Source: Avena insularis (taxonomy: Eukaryota; Streptophyta; Magnoliopsida; Poales; Poaceae). Taken from it: DNA of 64,000 nucleotides. Location of the stretch: NCBI GenBank assembly GCA_023614405.1, contig CM042684.1, positions 534,052,682 to 534,116,681 on the forward strand, given 5' to 3'. Shown here piece after piece: positions 35,194 to 45,477 of the stretch; positions within the stretch are counted from its first letter, which is position 1, and each line of letters opens with the position of its first letter. The notes beneath the pieces were generated by a model. It was not told the origin of the DNA, did not search any database, and was given only the letters and a program-made list of their open reading frames with translations. Both the position numbers and the translations under genes were made by a program.

Positions 35194-36209
35194 ATGGACG
35201 GTCACATCGTGGAGGAGCTGATCCGGCGTCTCCTGGACGGGAAGACGAAGAGCAAGGGTGGTCCGTCGGGGAAGAAGGTGCAGATAAGCGAGGGCGAGAT
35301 CCGGCACCTGTGCGTGACGGCCAAGGGTATCTTCCTGTCGCAGCCCAACCTGCTGGAGCTGGAGGCCCCCATCAACGTGTGCGGCGACATCCACGGCCAG
35401 TTCTCTGACCTGCTGCGCCTCTTCGACTACGGCGGGCTTCCGCCGGCGGCCAACTACCTGTTCCTGGGCGACTACGTGGACCGCGGCAAGCAGAGCATCG
35501 AGACCATCTGCCTGCTGCTGGCGTACAAGATCAAGTTCCCGGACAACTTCTTCCTTCTGCGGGGCAACCACGAGTGCGCCTCCATCAACCGCATCTACGG
35601 CTTCTACGACGAGTGCAAGCGCCGCTTCAGCGTCCGCCTCTGGAAGGTCTTCACCGACTGCTTCAACTGCCTCCCCGTCGCCGCGCTCGTCGACGAGAAG
35701 ATCCTGTGCATGCACGGGGGGCTCTCGCCGGACCTCGACAGCCTCGACCGGATCAGGGAGATCCAGAGGCCCGTCGACGTGCCCGACCAGGGCCTCCTCT
35801 GCGACCTCCTGTGGTCCGACCCCGACCGCGAGAGCGCCGGCTGGGGCGAGAACGACCGCGGCGTCTCCTTCACCTTCGGCGCCGACAAGGTCGCCGAGTT
35901 CTTGAACAAGCACGACCTCGACCTCATCTGCCGAGCTCACCAGGCATGCCGACCATCACTTCTTGACCTTAGGCGTCCTCGTGCATTATATTATTGCTGA
36001 ATTATTAAAAATCAACTGGATCGGCATTGCAGGTGGTGGAGGACGGGTACGAGTTCTTCGCGGACCGGCAGCTGGTGACCATATTCTCGGCGCCCAACTA
36101 CTGCGGGGAGTTCAACAACGCCGGCGCGCTCATGAACGTCGACGCCAGCCTGCTCTGCTCCTTCCAGATCCTCAAGCCCTTGAGAGCCAAAGCGCAGCAG
36201 ACAGAGTGA
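35194..36209 (+). CDS. Type-1 serine/threonine protein phosphatase (PP1/TOPP) catalytic subunit
   Basis: Exon 1 (35194-35943) and exon 2 (36033-36209) give 308 aa. All metal ligands of the PPP family are present: GDIHG (D65, H67), GDYVDRG (D93), GNHE (N125, H126), H174 in MHGG and H249 in RAHQ; the toxin-sensitive loop reads [11 protein letters not shown]. Sequence between [12 protein letters not shown] and the C-terminus is colinear with plant PP1, which removes phosphate from Ser/Thr residues in complexes with regulatory subunits in nucleus and cytosol. Length is near the family norm (about 310-325). The start follows a GC-rich leader and gives a normal N-terminus. The single intron (89 bases) begins with GC instead of GT (CAG|GCATGC) and ends GCAG. 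Without splicing the protein would end 18 residues after RAHQ and lack the C-terminal 58 residues. Confidence 0.92.
35944..36032 (+). other. GC-AG intron of the PP1 gene
   Basis: Phase-0 intron of 89 bases: exon end CAG, donor GCATGC, acceptor GGCATTGCAG. There is no GT nearby that would keep RAHQ joined to VVEDGYEFF, so either a GC donor is used or the gene carries a splice-site mutation. Confidence 0.8.
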
Positions 36210-37507
36210 CGACGACAAGGATTTTCGTTGCTTGTTAGAGAGCCTCGATCATACGCACACAGCAGGTTCAAAATGACATCAAGTGTGCACACATAATTAA
36301 ACCAGGATTTATGATCTTTTATTCCGATCGATCTCACACGATTAGCATGCATGTGTTCTGTACAGATATAGTGGCATGGCAAATCCCCGTGTGTCCATCT
36401 TCGACCAAACCAATTCTGACCTCACGGTTAGCATGCATGCATACATGTCTTCTCTAGTGCAGGATTGTCACGTAGCAAATCCTCGTTTCCATCGTCGACC
36501 AAAACAATTAAATGCTGACTATATCTGTAAAGCCTCATTTTAGATTGCAAGTAGTTCTCTATTCACTCAAAACATAGCATAAAACTGATAACGGTAGAAA
36601 GTGTTAGAGCATCTTCTTCAATAGCCTTCATATATTTTGGATTTCCAACCGGTTATAGAATTACAAAAAAAATTCAGCTTTGCAAAGCATCCCTAAACTG
36701 GATTGCCAAATGTTGATGAGAACGTCCCTCCCTCCCTCGCGGACACAGGCATCAGCGACCAAGTTCCTCTAGATCTCTCCCTCCGCTTGCCGCTCCGCCG
36801 GTAGGAGGGAGAGGAAACTCGTTTCTCTGTCTAGTAGTTAGGGTTCGGGTATATCTGTTGTGGGACGTTGTTGGGGTGGTGGGAGCAGTGTCCGGGCAAG
36901 AAATCTGACTCAACTCTATTTTCACATCAGTGATGACCTTCACGACGATGCCTCACAGTTGATGTCAAGGTGTGTTGATCGGTCCTTCAGATCGACAACT
37001 TGATTTTCTCTTTTTCTTCAGATCTAGCGAGATCAGTTTCTCGGTGTTTCGCTGATGTTCATTGTTATCTGTGACGGCACTGGCGGCCAGGACAAGTTGG
37101 TTTCTTTGGAGCAAGGATGTTGGTCCGGAGGTGGTGGATCTGTCGTTATTCTCCGACTTTGTCGATGAAAGGTAGCGGATCTTTGTTCAAGAGGGCATGA
37201 GGACCTCTCCGGTCGACGTGCCACAACGACACGTGCCTCGCTGCATGCAGCATGCCTGTTTATCGACTCACAAAGTCTCGTTGGCGATGGTGCTTTTTGG
37301 GATCTTGCACTGTTGGAGTTTCGGCGTCTGCTCCGGCGTCTCTCGACAGCGTTGGAGTTAGGCGGCAGTCGCTGGCTTCGGTGGGTGCAAAAAATCATGG
37401 GGATCGTTTTGTATTTCTCGATCTCTTAATCTGCATAATTTATCGAATAATTATTTTATCCCAGTCTATTTTTTAGTGTTTATATGTGTTGCTCCATGTA
37501 ACTTGAA
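36210..37507. other. PP1 3' flank and LINE-like relic
   Basis: The 3' UTR extends a few hundred bases. ATGCATGC-rich words occur at 36342-36444, with ATCCCCGTGTGTCCATC and AATCCTCGTTTCCATC blocks repeated (36380 and 36478). From about 36730 to 37500 a GC-rich, non-coding stretch ending in an AT-rich tail (TAATTTATCGAATAATTATT near 37434) looks like the 3' part of a retroposon; no protein motif remains. Confidence 0.4.
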
Positions 37508-37570
37508 TCTATTATATACTAAAAGCAATATAAGGGAATGTTTAGAGGCACCACAGCGATCCACATAGGC
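37508..37570 (+). mobile_element. Helitron 5' terminus, second copy of the family
   Basis: TCTATTATATACTAAAAGCA preceded by A matches the 5' end of the minus-strand Helitron (17035 downward) over 26-27 bases, and the GATCCACAT word a little further on is also shared. The 3' hairpin end was not found downstream; the copy is probably cut by the LINE that follows. Confidence 0.6.
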
Positions 37571-40500
37571 TATAAATATATTCACCTCGAAACAGGCTTT
37601 ACGCCCCGCTTTATAAATAAAGCCAAATCCAAACATAGTATGAACAAGTCACTGATGCCCAGGCATCACAAACGAAAAGAAAAGAGAAGTCCGCTAGAGC
37701 CACAGCACAACAAGCCCAAAACAAAAAAGGAAAAGACAAAGGGAGCTGAAGAAGAGCGCGCTCTAAGGCTCCGAAGGGGCCCTAGCAGAAGCCGTGAAGC
37801 GCTGTGCCGACGTCCTGAGAGCCTGCAGAATGCCGTCCTCGCTCTCCCGATCCCTCTGCCTAGACAGCGGGTACCACTGTTGAAGGTAAGCAAGCAAAGA
37901 AAACACAGAGTCAGAAGCACGGCGAGGAAAAATCCGCTCGATCACCATCTTGTTACGAATATTCCAAAGGGTCCACGTAATGGCCGCAAACACCAACCAT
38001 AAGAGGTGACGCCTCCTTCCAGTACGATTTGCCTCCGTCTCTAGAAAATCGCCGAGGTCTTGGGCCTGCCAAGCAGTCCCTAGCGCTTCTCGGACAAAGT
38101 TTCACAAAAACTGAGCGGCAGGACAGGTGATATAATGTGGGCGCACATCTCCGGCGTCCCACAAAGCGGACACAGCCCATTGCCCGGGCCATTACGTTTA
38201 GAGACCTCTACCCCAGAAGGGAGCCGATCCCGTAGTAGTTGCCACAAGAAAATACGCAAGCTCAAGGGTAGGGGCGACTTCCAAAGGTGCGTCATCCACG
38301 GTAATTCAGCGCCCTAGAAGAGGGTCCTATAGGCTGAACTGACTGAGAAGGCTCCCGAGGGAGACTGGCCCCATGCTACCTGATCCCTCTCCTCTAAGAG
38401 GGACAAGGGTAAGGAGCCCCGCAGCCTCAAGAAGTCAGCAGCCTCAGCGGCATTGAAGGTCCTCCGGAACAGGATGTTCCAGTGACCTCCTTGCGCTGCC
38501 TCGGCTACCAACATCGTGGGAGCTGCGGAGATGGCGAATAGGGCCGGGAATTCCTGGCAGAGGGAGTCCCCCTGTAACCAGGGGTCGAGCCAAAACAGGA
38601 CTTCCTGACCATTACCCGCCACAAATAGTGCGCCCCGGCGAATGAGGTGTTTAATGTCCTGGATGGCCCGCTAGAACTGGGACCCCTCCCGCCGTTCACA
38701 GGCCAGTAGGGGGCATCCCCGGAGGTACTTGGCCTTAATAAGTTGCATCCAGAGGCCTCCATCATCTTGGAGGATCCGCCACACCCACTTCAGCAAAAGG
38801 GCCACATTGAAACGCCGCGAGTCAAGAACTCCTAAACCCCCAAGGATTTTGGGGGTACAAATATCCGCCCACTTCACCATATAACATTTCTGGTGCCCAT
38901 CTCTCGCCACCCAAAAGAACCTTGACAGCTCTTTCGCAAAGTCTACGTGGGTCCCCTCGGGTAGCAGATATAGGACCATCTGATACATGGTGAGGCTAGA
39001 CAGACACGAATTGACCAGGATGGTTTTGCTCCCCTTGGACGTGAGGCGCACACGCCACGGTTCGGCTTTAGACCGAACCTTCGCGACCATGGGGGTAAGG
39101 TCCCTGATCAGGACCCGAGAGTCCCTCATGGGCATGCCCAGGAAGGTAATAGGGAAAGACGCCAAGCGACAGTTGAGGCAGTCCACGATCCGTTGCCTAT
39201 CCTCATCGGGGAAGACCAGGATCATGACCTCGCTCTTGTCAAAGTTGATCTTGAGGCCCGACATGGATTCAAAGCATAGGAGCAGGAACTTGAGGTTAAT
39301 GATGTCAAGGTCTGATCCCTGCACCATGATCATGGTATCATCCGCAGACTGGAGGTGGGTGATACCACCTCCGGGGATCAGATGCCCTACCACACCAGAG
39401 ATGTGGCCAGCGATATTGGCTTTGTCCAAGATCTCTGCCAGGGCATCTACCGCAGAGTTAAAGAGAAGGGGAGATATCGGGTCCCCTTGTCTCACTCCAC
39501 AGGAGGGCCGGAAATAAGGGCCCACCTCCCCATTCACGTTGATAGCAGTGCTACCACTCATGACGAACTGCATAATCCAGCAAATCACCCTGTCATCAAG
39601 TCCTCTACGCTCGAGGACCTGTCTAAGGAATGCCCAATCCAGCCTATCATAAGCCTTCTGGAAGTCTAGCTTGAGGAAAACCCCTTTCTGATGAAGCACC
39701 TTCACCTCATGAATGATTTCATGAAGTGCAAGTACTCCATCATGAATCAATAGACCCTTCAAGAAGGCAAACTGAAGAGAGTGGGTCAGGCGTTCCATGA
39801 CCGGGGCAAGCCTAATGGCGCAAACTTTGGCAAAAATGCGGTGAATGACGTTGATTACCATGATCGGTCTAAAGTGGCAAATATCCATGGCCCCCACAAG
39901 CTTGGGGATTAGGGTAATCACGCCAAAGTTAAGCCTAGACATGACGAGAGTCCCTAGGTAGAACTCATGAAACATCGGCATAACCACCGGGCGAAGCTGC
40001 TCCCAGAAAGTCTGGAAGAAGATCATGGGCAGCCCGTCTGGCCCAGGGGCCGAGTTGGATTTCATAGACTTGATAGCCTCGTCCACCTCGGTATGAAGAA
40101 AGGGGAGTGTGAGCTCCACGTTCTCCTCTGCAGTCACCTTGGCATCCTCAGTCCAGAAGTGCATACTCAAGGCAAGCCCGGCCCTCGGTGCTGCCGAAAA
40201 AAGATCCCGGTAGAATGCATAAATATGGGACGAGATCTCTCCTTGGTCCTCCAGGAGAGAGTCTGTGTCCCAGAGGCACGGGATCGAGCACCTCTTACGC
40301 CTGCCATTCGCAATGGCATGGAAGTAGGCCGTGTTGGATTCCCCCTGGAGGACCCAATTCTGTCGACTCTGCTGTCTCCAGAATGCCTCCTCGCCCATGT
40401 AGATCTCCATAATGGAGGTCTCCATGGAATATCTATGGGACCACGCCTCTGCCGACAGTCCCACCAGGTCAGCTTCCTGGCCAAGGCGTGAATCTCCTGT

Positions 40501-40620
40501 AGATGGCGTCCTTCTGTCCTCTAAGCGCGGGGCCTGTTCGTCTGTGGTACCAAAGTTCGCAGGCCAGCGCATGGCGGTACCTAAGTTGCCTGAAATTGAC
40601 GCGTTTCAAAATGTTGGGCC
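37571..40620 (-). mobile_element. L1-type LINE, 5' truncated
   Basis: On the minus strand the element carries the reverse transcriptase half of ORF2, then a C-terminal zf-RVT region, and ends with the short TTTATTTATAAAGCGGGGCG-like tail (37598-37617) typical of Triticeae LINEs. The endonuclease half and ORF1 are absent, so the 5' end is truncated near 40620. No poly(A) or target duplication was resolved. Confidence 0.8.
37763..40572 (-). pseudogene. LINE ORF2 relic: reverse transcriptase plus zf-RVT domain
   Basis: The longest open stretch is 633 codons (40572-38671). It shows SAPGPDGLP, LIPKLVGAM, FRPIMVINVIHRIFAKV, FLKLDFQKAYDRLDW and GVRQGDPISPLLF in the order of non-LTR reverse transcriptases. 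The catalytic box reads LQSADDTMIM where Y/F-A-D-D is normal, so the aromatic residue is replaced by S. In-frame stops follow at 38671-38673 and 38314-38316. Between them lies the start of the zf-RVT part, continued by FLWQLLRDRLPSGVEV and LCPLCGTPE near 38190. A frameshift near 38085 precedes the last piece (TWTLWNIRNKMV). The enzyme would copy element RNA at the nick site; this copy is dead. Confidence 0.85.
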
Positions 40621-41168
40621 GCCAACTACTGAGAGGGGCCATTTCTAGGCAAACTCATCTCACCCCTGCCAAATTCAAACATTCCATTAAACTACCCCGT
40701 GAAGTAGACGGTCAGGACCCTCATGTCGGTCATCTGTCTGTGACACGAGCGCCAACGCGGCAAGCTCGTAGGCAAATCGAGTAGCTAAGTGGATTGGATG
40801 CGTTGACCAATTTCACAAATCCATTCCCACCTTTCTCCTAGCACCGGCAGCGTCGGAATCCATCCTCCAGGCAGGACGATCCCTTCGGACATTTGACTTC
40901 CGGTGCCAAGTTGCTGCGCCCAGTCGCTGATCTCGAGCTCCAATGGCGCATGCCGTAGCGACCGTTGCGAGGCTCTAGCCGCCTCCGCCGCCGACGAGCC
41001 GAGCAGCTCGGAGGATAGCAGATCCTACTACCAAGGAAGAAGAAGTTCTGGCTACAAGCGGGTGAGCTACCCTTCTCTTTGCTATTCGCACTAATTATAA
41101 CTGCTAGCTGGCTACTGAACCTCAAATTGTTTGTTAGCCCAACGCTGACAAACATATTTTGTCCATAG
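40621..41168 (+). other. Possible 5' part of the unknown grass gene
   Basis: 40890-41061 is GC-rich and open in a frame with Ser-rich sequence (DEPSSSEDSRSYYQGRRSSG), ending in a good donor CGG|GTGAGC at 41062. Its phase (0) does not match the next exon (which needs two bases), and the matching frame has an in-frame TAG near 40975. A frameshift in this copy or an unseen small exon may explain this. Confidence 0.4.
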
Positions 41169-41911
41169 TTTTCTGTCAAGTGGGATCTCCGCGGACTCCC
41201 CTTACTTGGTTACGGTAGTCCTCTACAGGTACGACTCTAAGGACAAGTGGTATGGACACTATTGTATCACGATGGAAGAAGCGCCTGCGCAGATCTGCAC
41301 TATATCTGGTATGATCGCTGCTCTGCATAATCATGATGAATTATGGCCGAAGCAGACTGCAAAGTTCAGCTTCATAGATGAACGTGATATCATGGTTCCT
41401 CTAATGTGTGACCATCAGCTAATTGGGTTGATGAAAATGTATGCTTCAGCTACCATGTTTGAGCTGAATTGTGATGTACTAGATGTGGAAGCTGCTGCAA
41501 CTGGGAGTCGCCCTTCTATTCTTGACAGGGTGGTTGTTCAAACCCAATTAGCTCCTGGTAAACAAAGGTCTCTTGGGTTCGCATGTTTGTGCTGAATTGT
41601 AATTTTTGTTTTATTTACTCTGTAGATATTGGGCAATTATGCAACAATCTTGTTTCTTTGACAGGAAGCGCCGCAAGGTTAGAAACATGACTGCCAGGTC
41701 AGTCATTTTGCTGCCCGAAGAAATTAAAAACGAGTGGAAAGATGATGTTGGACACGATTCTGGTGCCCATTGTCCCGGCGATGCAGAATGCGTGAAGCTA
41801 AGAAAATTGGCACCGAGAAAGAGGAAGAAGGCAAGAAATGAAGAAGCCAGTGGACGTGAAGGCTTGGCACCCAGGGTGCGGAAGAAGTCTGCTGGCAATG
41901 AAGATGCATAG
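41169..41911 (+). CDS. Unrecognised grass protein, two 3' exons
   Basis: Exons 41169-41567 and 41665-41911 join in frame (donor AAAG|GTCTCT, acceptor TTTGACAG). The first part has ISADSPYLVTVVLYRYDSKD, WYGHYCITMEEAPAQICTI and FSFIDERDIMVPLM. The C-terminus is strongly basic with two related blocks, LRKLAPRKRKKARNEEASG and GLAPRVRKKSAGNEDA, likely nuclear localisation sequence. The composition and conserved-looking stretches suggest a real protein. The layout faintly resembles the PB1-like N-terminal region of Mutator transposase relatives, but I cannot confirm it and assign no function. The 5' end is unresolved. A truncated CACTA begins 570 bases downstream and a LINE ends 550 bases upstream, so it could also be an element-captured gene. 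Confidence 0.5.
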
Positions 41912-42481
41912 TAATGTGTTAAACTTGAACCTATATATGTAATTATGTTAAATTCTGGAGCTCTGTGTGTGGCACATTGCTAGGCGAAACAATCTATCCA
42001 CGTTCTCTGAGTAAAATGTACCGCGACTTAGGGTTTGGAAACGTCCGAGTCAGTAGTTAAATCCGAAATTGTGATTATGCCACTGCTATCTGAAAACACG
42101 CAACACCGATTCCACGATTGTTGAGGGGCAGGAGGTCTCCAAATACGACGGAATGTAAGTGGCACAGAAATAAATTATTGAAGCTACCACACTCCACGAA
42201 GAGGCAACTTATTTTAGATGCTGCACAACGACGTGGCAACATAAACAGCAATGTTCTCACCGATAATCCCGATGAGGAGGAAATCGGTACCACTTTATGG
42301 CCTAATCTTGAGCCCGTCTATCTCACCGCCTCTCTGCTACTGTATCCCCTGCATCTGGCGAAGCTCCCAGATCTCCAATAACCGGGTGTACGTGCTTCCA
42401 CTTTATGAATTGTGGTTCTGCCATTTTCATACGGCACAATTCACATAGATTACGTTTAAACAAACCACTAATGTCAGAATA
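41912..42481. other. Spacer between the unknown gene and the CACTA end
   Basis: Contains an 87-codon open frame (42118-42381, with HRNKLLKLPHSTKRQLILDA) that might be an exon remnant. No recognisable domain. Confidence 0.35.
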
Positions 42482-42682
42482 CACTAGTAAAAAAGAGGTC
42501 TTTGGTCCACGGTCACGTTCCCAATCCGGGACAGAGATCTAAATCGAGGCAGAAATTGATCTAAATCACAAATTCTTGCACAAATTAATCGAGACAGAGA
42601 TCTAAATCGAGGCATTTCATTAATTCAACCATAAATTCTTCTAAACAAAGGTGCGATTTCACATCCTACATTAATTCAACCA

Positions 42683-43183
42683 CTAGTCAACAATTTCACT
42701 TCCGCTGCCACTGTCCTCCGAGCCGCCGGCTTCCTCGTCGTCGTCGGACGGAACCTCCACGATTTCCGCATTGTTCACGAGACGGAGCACCTCTTCGCAG
42801 CGAGCGACGGCGATGACAGTGTACTTGGTCCATCCAGGGACATACCAGAACCTCTCCCGCCCTTCTCGGTTACGGAGATCCCGGTGCACCACGCGCCCGT
42901 CAACGATGCGGTTGCCAATCTTGGCCTTTCGCTCCTTCTTGAACAGCGCCAGCCAGTACGGGCTTGCCGCCACGTACCGGGGTAGCACCCTCTTCCACGC
43001 GGGCATCTGGCGGCGGCGCGCAGCGATTTCGCTCTCCATCTCGGCTCGGCCAGGGAGCGGAGCCACCAGCACCCCCGCATAGCTGATGCGCCATCAGTGG
43101 GGCACCGTCGTGGCCGGCGGTACGAGGATGTCGAAGTGCGCGAACATCACCGCCTCGTAGAAGTTTAGCGAGGGCATCTCCAT
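42683..43183 (-). pseudogene. Element-borne or captured ORF with one in-frame stop
   Basis: From ATG at 43183 the frame MEMPSLNFYEAVMFAHFDIL is interrupted by a TGA at 43094-43096. It then stays open for 137 codons (WRISYAGVLVAPLPG, YWLALFKKERKAKIGNRIVD, RFWYVPGWTKYTVIAVARCE) to an acidic Ser-rich end. Ignoring the stop it would be about 165 aa. The continuous frame on both sides of the stop argues for a formerly real protein. I do not recognise its family. Confidence 0.5.
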
Positions 43184-43214
43184 GGCGGCGTGGTGGAGAT
43201 TGGAGAGGGAGCAA

Positions 43215-43290
43215 GGGGATGGACGACGAAGCGACGACGCGATGGAGATTGGAGAGGACGAGGGGATGGACGACAAAGCGATGCGCTGTG
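43215..43290. repeat. Short tandem repeat upstream of the captured ORF
   Basis: GCGATGGAGATTGGAGAGGACGAGGGGATGGACGAC-type words recur three times between about 43190 and 43280 (each copy 35-40 bases, imperfect). They lie in what would be the 5' leader of the minus-strand ORF. Confidence 0.6.
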
Positions 43291-43659
43291 GCGCCTCCTA
43301 TTTGTACACGAGGACGACGAAGCGACGGGCGAAATATCTAAGGGCATTGGCCAGACAAAAGAATTAATGCGGGGTTAAGACAGATTAACGGCGACTAATT
43401 GTTTTTCCTCCCAGGACTTCGGGGCCAATAGTTCAGACCGCTTGGTCAACAAGTACAACTATTACAAGTTAAAAAGGCACGGAGCTTAAGTTAAATAGAA
43501 CTAGTTATCACACATTTTCTTGGTCTTCCTAATCTTAGTCCGATGCACATCTTTCTGCGAGAGCAAGGATCGAATCGTCTGCTCCTTCCTTTTAGCATCT
43601 TTCTTGCATAGATTCAATTATTTCTCTACATTTTTCCTCATGCACTTGTCAATACTCAT

Positions 43660-44234
43660 AGTTGTAAACTGTAGGATTTTGGTTTGGTGAAGATCATTCC
43701 TTGCTTGATTCAGTTATTGCTCTGTTTTAGCCTTCAGGGCCAACGCCGCGTCCCTCTCCTTATCGACTTTGCTAACCTTGTCTTGCACCCACCTGAGATC
43801 TCACTTATGCTTGGTCGTGTCAACTGGTTCCATAGCTTCATCTCAACACTGTCAAGAAGTGAGCTGAATATGGATTCTTTCAACTCAACAATCATTTACC
43901 ATAGTTTGTCCAACGTTGTCTGCATCGATTTGGGCCACTCTAGATCTACCCATTTGACAACACCGCAACTTCCGCCTTGCATCATTGCACAATGTCTTTG
44001 ACACCGTAGAAACCTCCTGCCTGCGTTTCGTCCTTCGAACGCTACAAATTTAGTGGGCACATATCCATATTTGCATTGCAGAGAACTGTTTTCATCCGCT
44101 AAACCGTGATAGTTGGAGTCATACGTCGTGAGCCGCCTGCCCACCGCAATCGCCGTGAATCCGCCCCGAATCCGGCGGCCATGTACAACGACTCCGACGG
44201 ATCCAAGGACCCTGGCGCCGCGCCGTGCCGCCAC
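43660..44234 (-). pseudogene. GRF-type zinc-finger fragment
   Basis: On the minus strand CKYGYVPTKFVAFEGRNAGRRF, then C, and later CGVVKWVDLEWP give the spacing of a GRF zinc finger, as in many grass transposon-associated proteins. The frame stops at 43896; downstream minus-strand sequence (about 43890-43680) still reads in pieces as a charged helical segment (MKLWNQL). The finger probably binds nucleic acid. With no full-length partner domain I treat it as a fragment carried by a mobile element. Confidence 0.5.
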
Positions 44235-45266
44235 CTTCCGACCAGCTGTTCATGGTCAGTCTTGCGTTGCTAGCTAGTTCTTGGCTTCAAGCTGGGGTTG
44301 GAGGCCGTGCGTGCTAGCTCAGCTAGCTAGCTATGCATGCGTGACAGAGCTCCAGGCGGTTGGACTTGTACTGGGCGACGCGGCTGCTTGAGGGTCCCGG
44401 GAGACGAGCTAGGCCTCGCCCGCGCTGCTCTGACGACGACGGAGTCCAACGCACGACCTGGACTAAGAGCGATCCAGAGCGCAGGAAGCCACAGGAAGCA
44501 CGGGCGCAGGCGCGGGCAAGCTGCAATGGCGAGCTCCGATGCGGGTGCGCACGAGCTGCAGACTCGCGGGAGCAGGCGAGCTCTGGCGCGGGCGCAGCCA
44601 GCACCGGTGTGGCCAGCTCCGACGCGGGGGCGGGCGAGATCCGCCGCGGGCTGCAGGGGCGCGGGCGAGCTCCGGCACGGGCCTGCCTCGGAGGCGGATG
44701 CGAGATGGCCGGCAATAGGAGCGGATCCTGGGCCGCCAGCAACCGGGCAAGGGAGCGGTGGCGGCGAGCTCCAGCGAGGGGGCGGGGCGGGGCGGGGCGG
44801 GCAGGTGGTTTATTTTTCTTTTTTTCTTTTCTTTTAGAATATCTGGATTTTTAAAATTAGGCTGACAAGTGGGGCTCAGTCCAGCTCTTTAGTTTGGTTC
44901 TTACATGTGGGCCAGCCATGTCAGAAATAGTGTCAATTCACGTTTAAGTCGTGTTTAGTGTTTTTTGAGAGAACTGACTCGAAATCTGGTAGATTTTTAC
45001 AGTAAAAACGTAGAGTGGTAGATTTTCGAAAATTTCCTCAGACTATGGTAGTTTTATGCTAACGACTCACTCTTTTGAGTATTATCAGGAAGATGGAAGA
45101 AAAAGGTGAACATGTCTGAACCAAGCTACAATTTTTTTGAAAACTTTGTCGAAGAATATATAATTATTTGAAAGGAAAGAGTTTTTCTTTTGAAGAATTA
45201 ATGACCGAGTGATTCTAGTTTCTTTTGTGAAGAATTAATGACCGAGTGATTCTAGTATCCTATCGT
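44235..45266. other. GC-rich block followed by AT-rich spacer
   Basis: 44337-44800 is over 65 percent GC and open in many frames on both strands, a composition effect; the end has a GGGGC run (44776-44800). A CTAGCTCAGCTAGCTAGCT repeat lies at 44315-44333. From 44830 to 45266 nothing is recognised except a direct repeat of GAAGAATTAATGACCGAGTG (45193 and 45231). Confidence 0.45.
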
Positions 45267-45434
45267 ACTACTCCATCTGTTTCAAAATATAAGATGTTTT
45301 AATTTTTATAAAAAACAAATGTATCTAGACATTCTAGTATGTGGTTCACTGCGAACCTACGCACTAAAAGACGTCTACATATATCCGTTTCTCAAAAGCT
45401 AAAACATCTTATATTATGGAACATAGAGAGCACG
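45267..45434. mobile_element. Stowaway-like MITE beside the kinase pseudogene
   Basis: Left end CTACTCCATCTGTTTCAAAA and right end TATTATGGAACATAGAGAG are worn inverted copies, with inner TAAGATGTTTTAATTTTTAT and AAAACATCTTATATTA arms. It lies in what corresponds to intron 2 of the kinase gene, close to the pseudogene's exon 2. Confidence 0.7.
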
Positions 45435-45477
45435 CACTAATACTATACTAACTAGCACAAACATAGCTAGCAGACGG

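Larger units (their letters stand above)
42482..43380 (+). mobile_element. Truncated CACTA element, left end only
   Basis: CACTAGTAAAAAAGAGG at the start, followed by TTTGGTCC and a repeated ATCTAAATCGAGGCA unit (42538 and 42612), fits a CACTA terminus with subterminal repeats. No matching ...TAGTG end with a shared 3-base duplication was found, so the right boundary given is only where its captured ORF begins. Confidence 0.55.

Noticed and set aside
35008..35940. 310-codon ORF on the minus strand opposite PP1
   Set aside because: It is the antisense shadow of a GC-rich conserved exon; the plus strand has all PP1 catalytic motifs.
44337..44854. ORFs of 139-166 codons on both strands
   Set aside because: Very high GC content explains the lack of stops; sequences are Arg/Ala/Gly-rich without conserved motifs.
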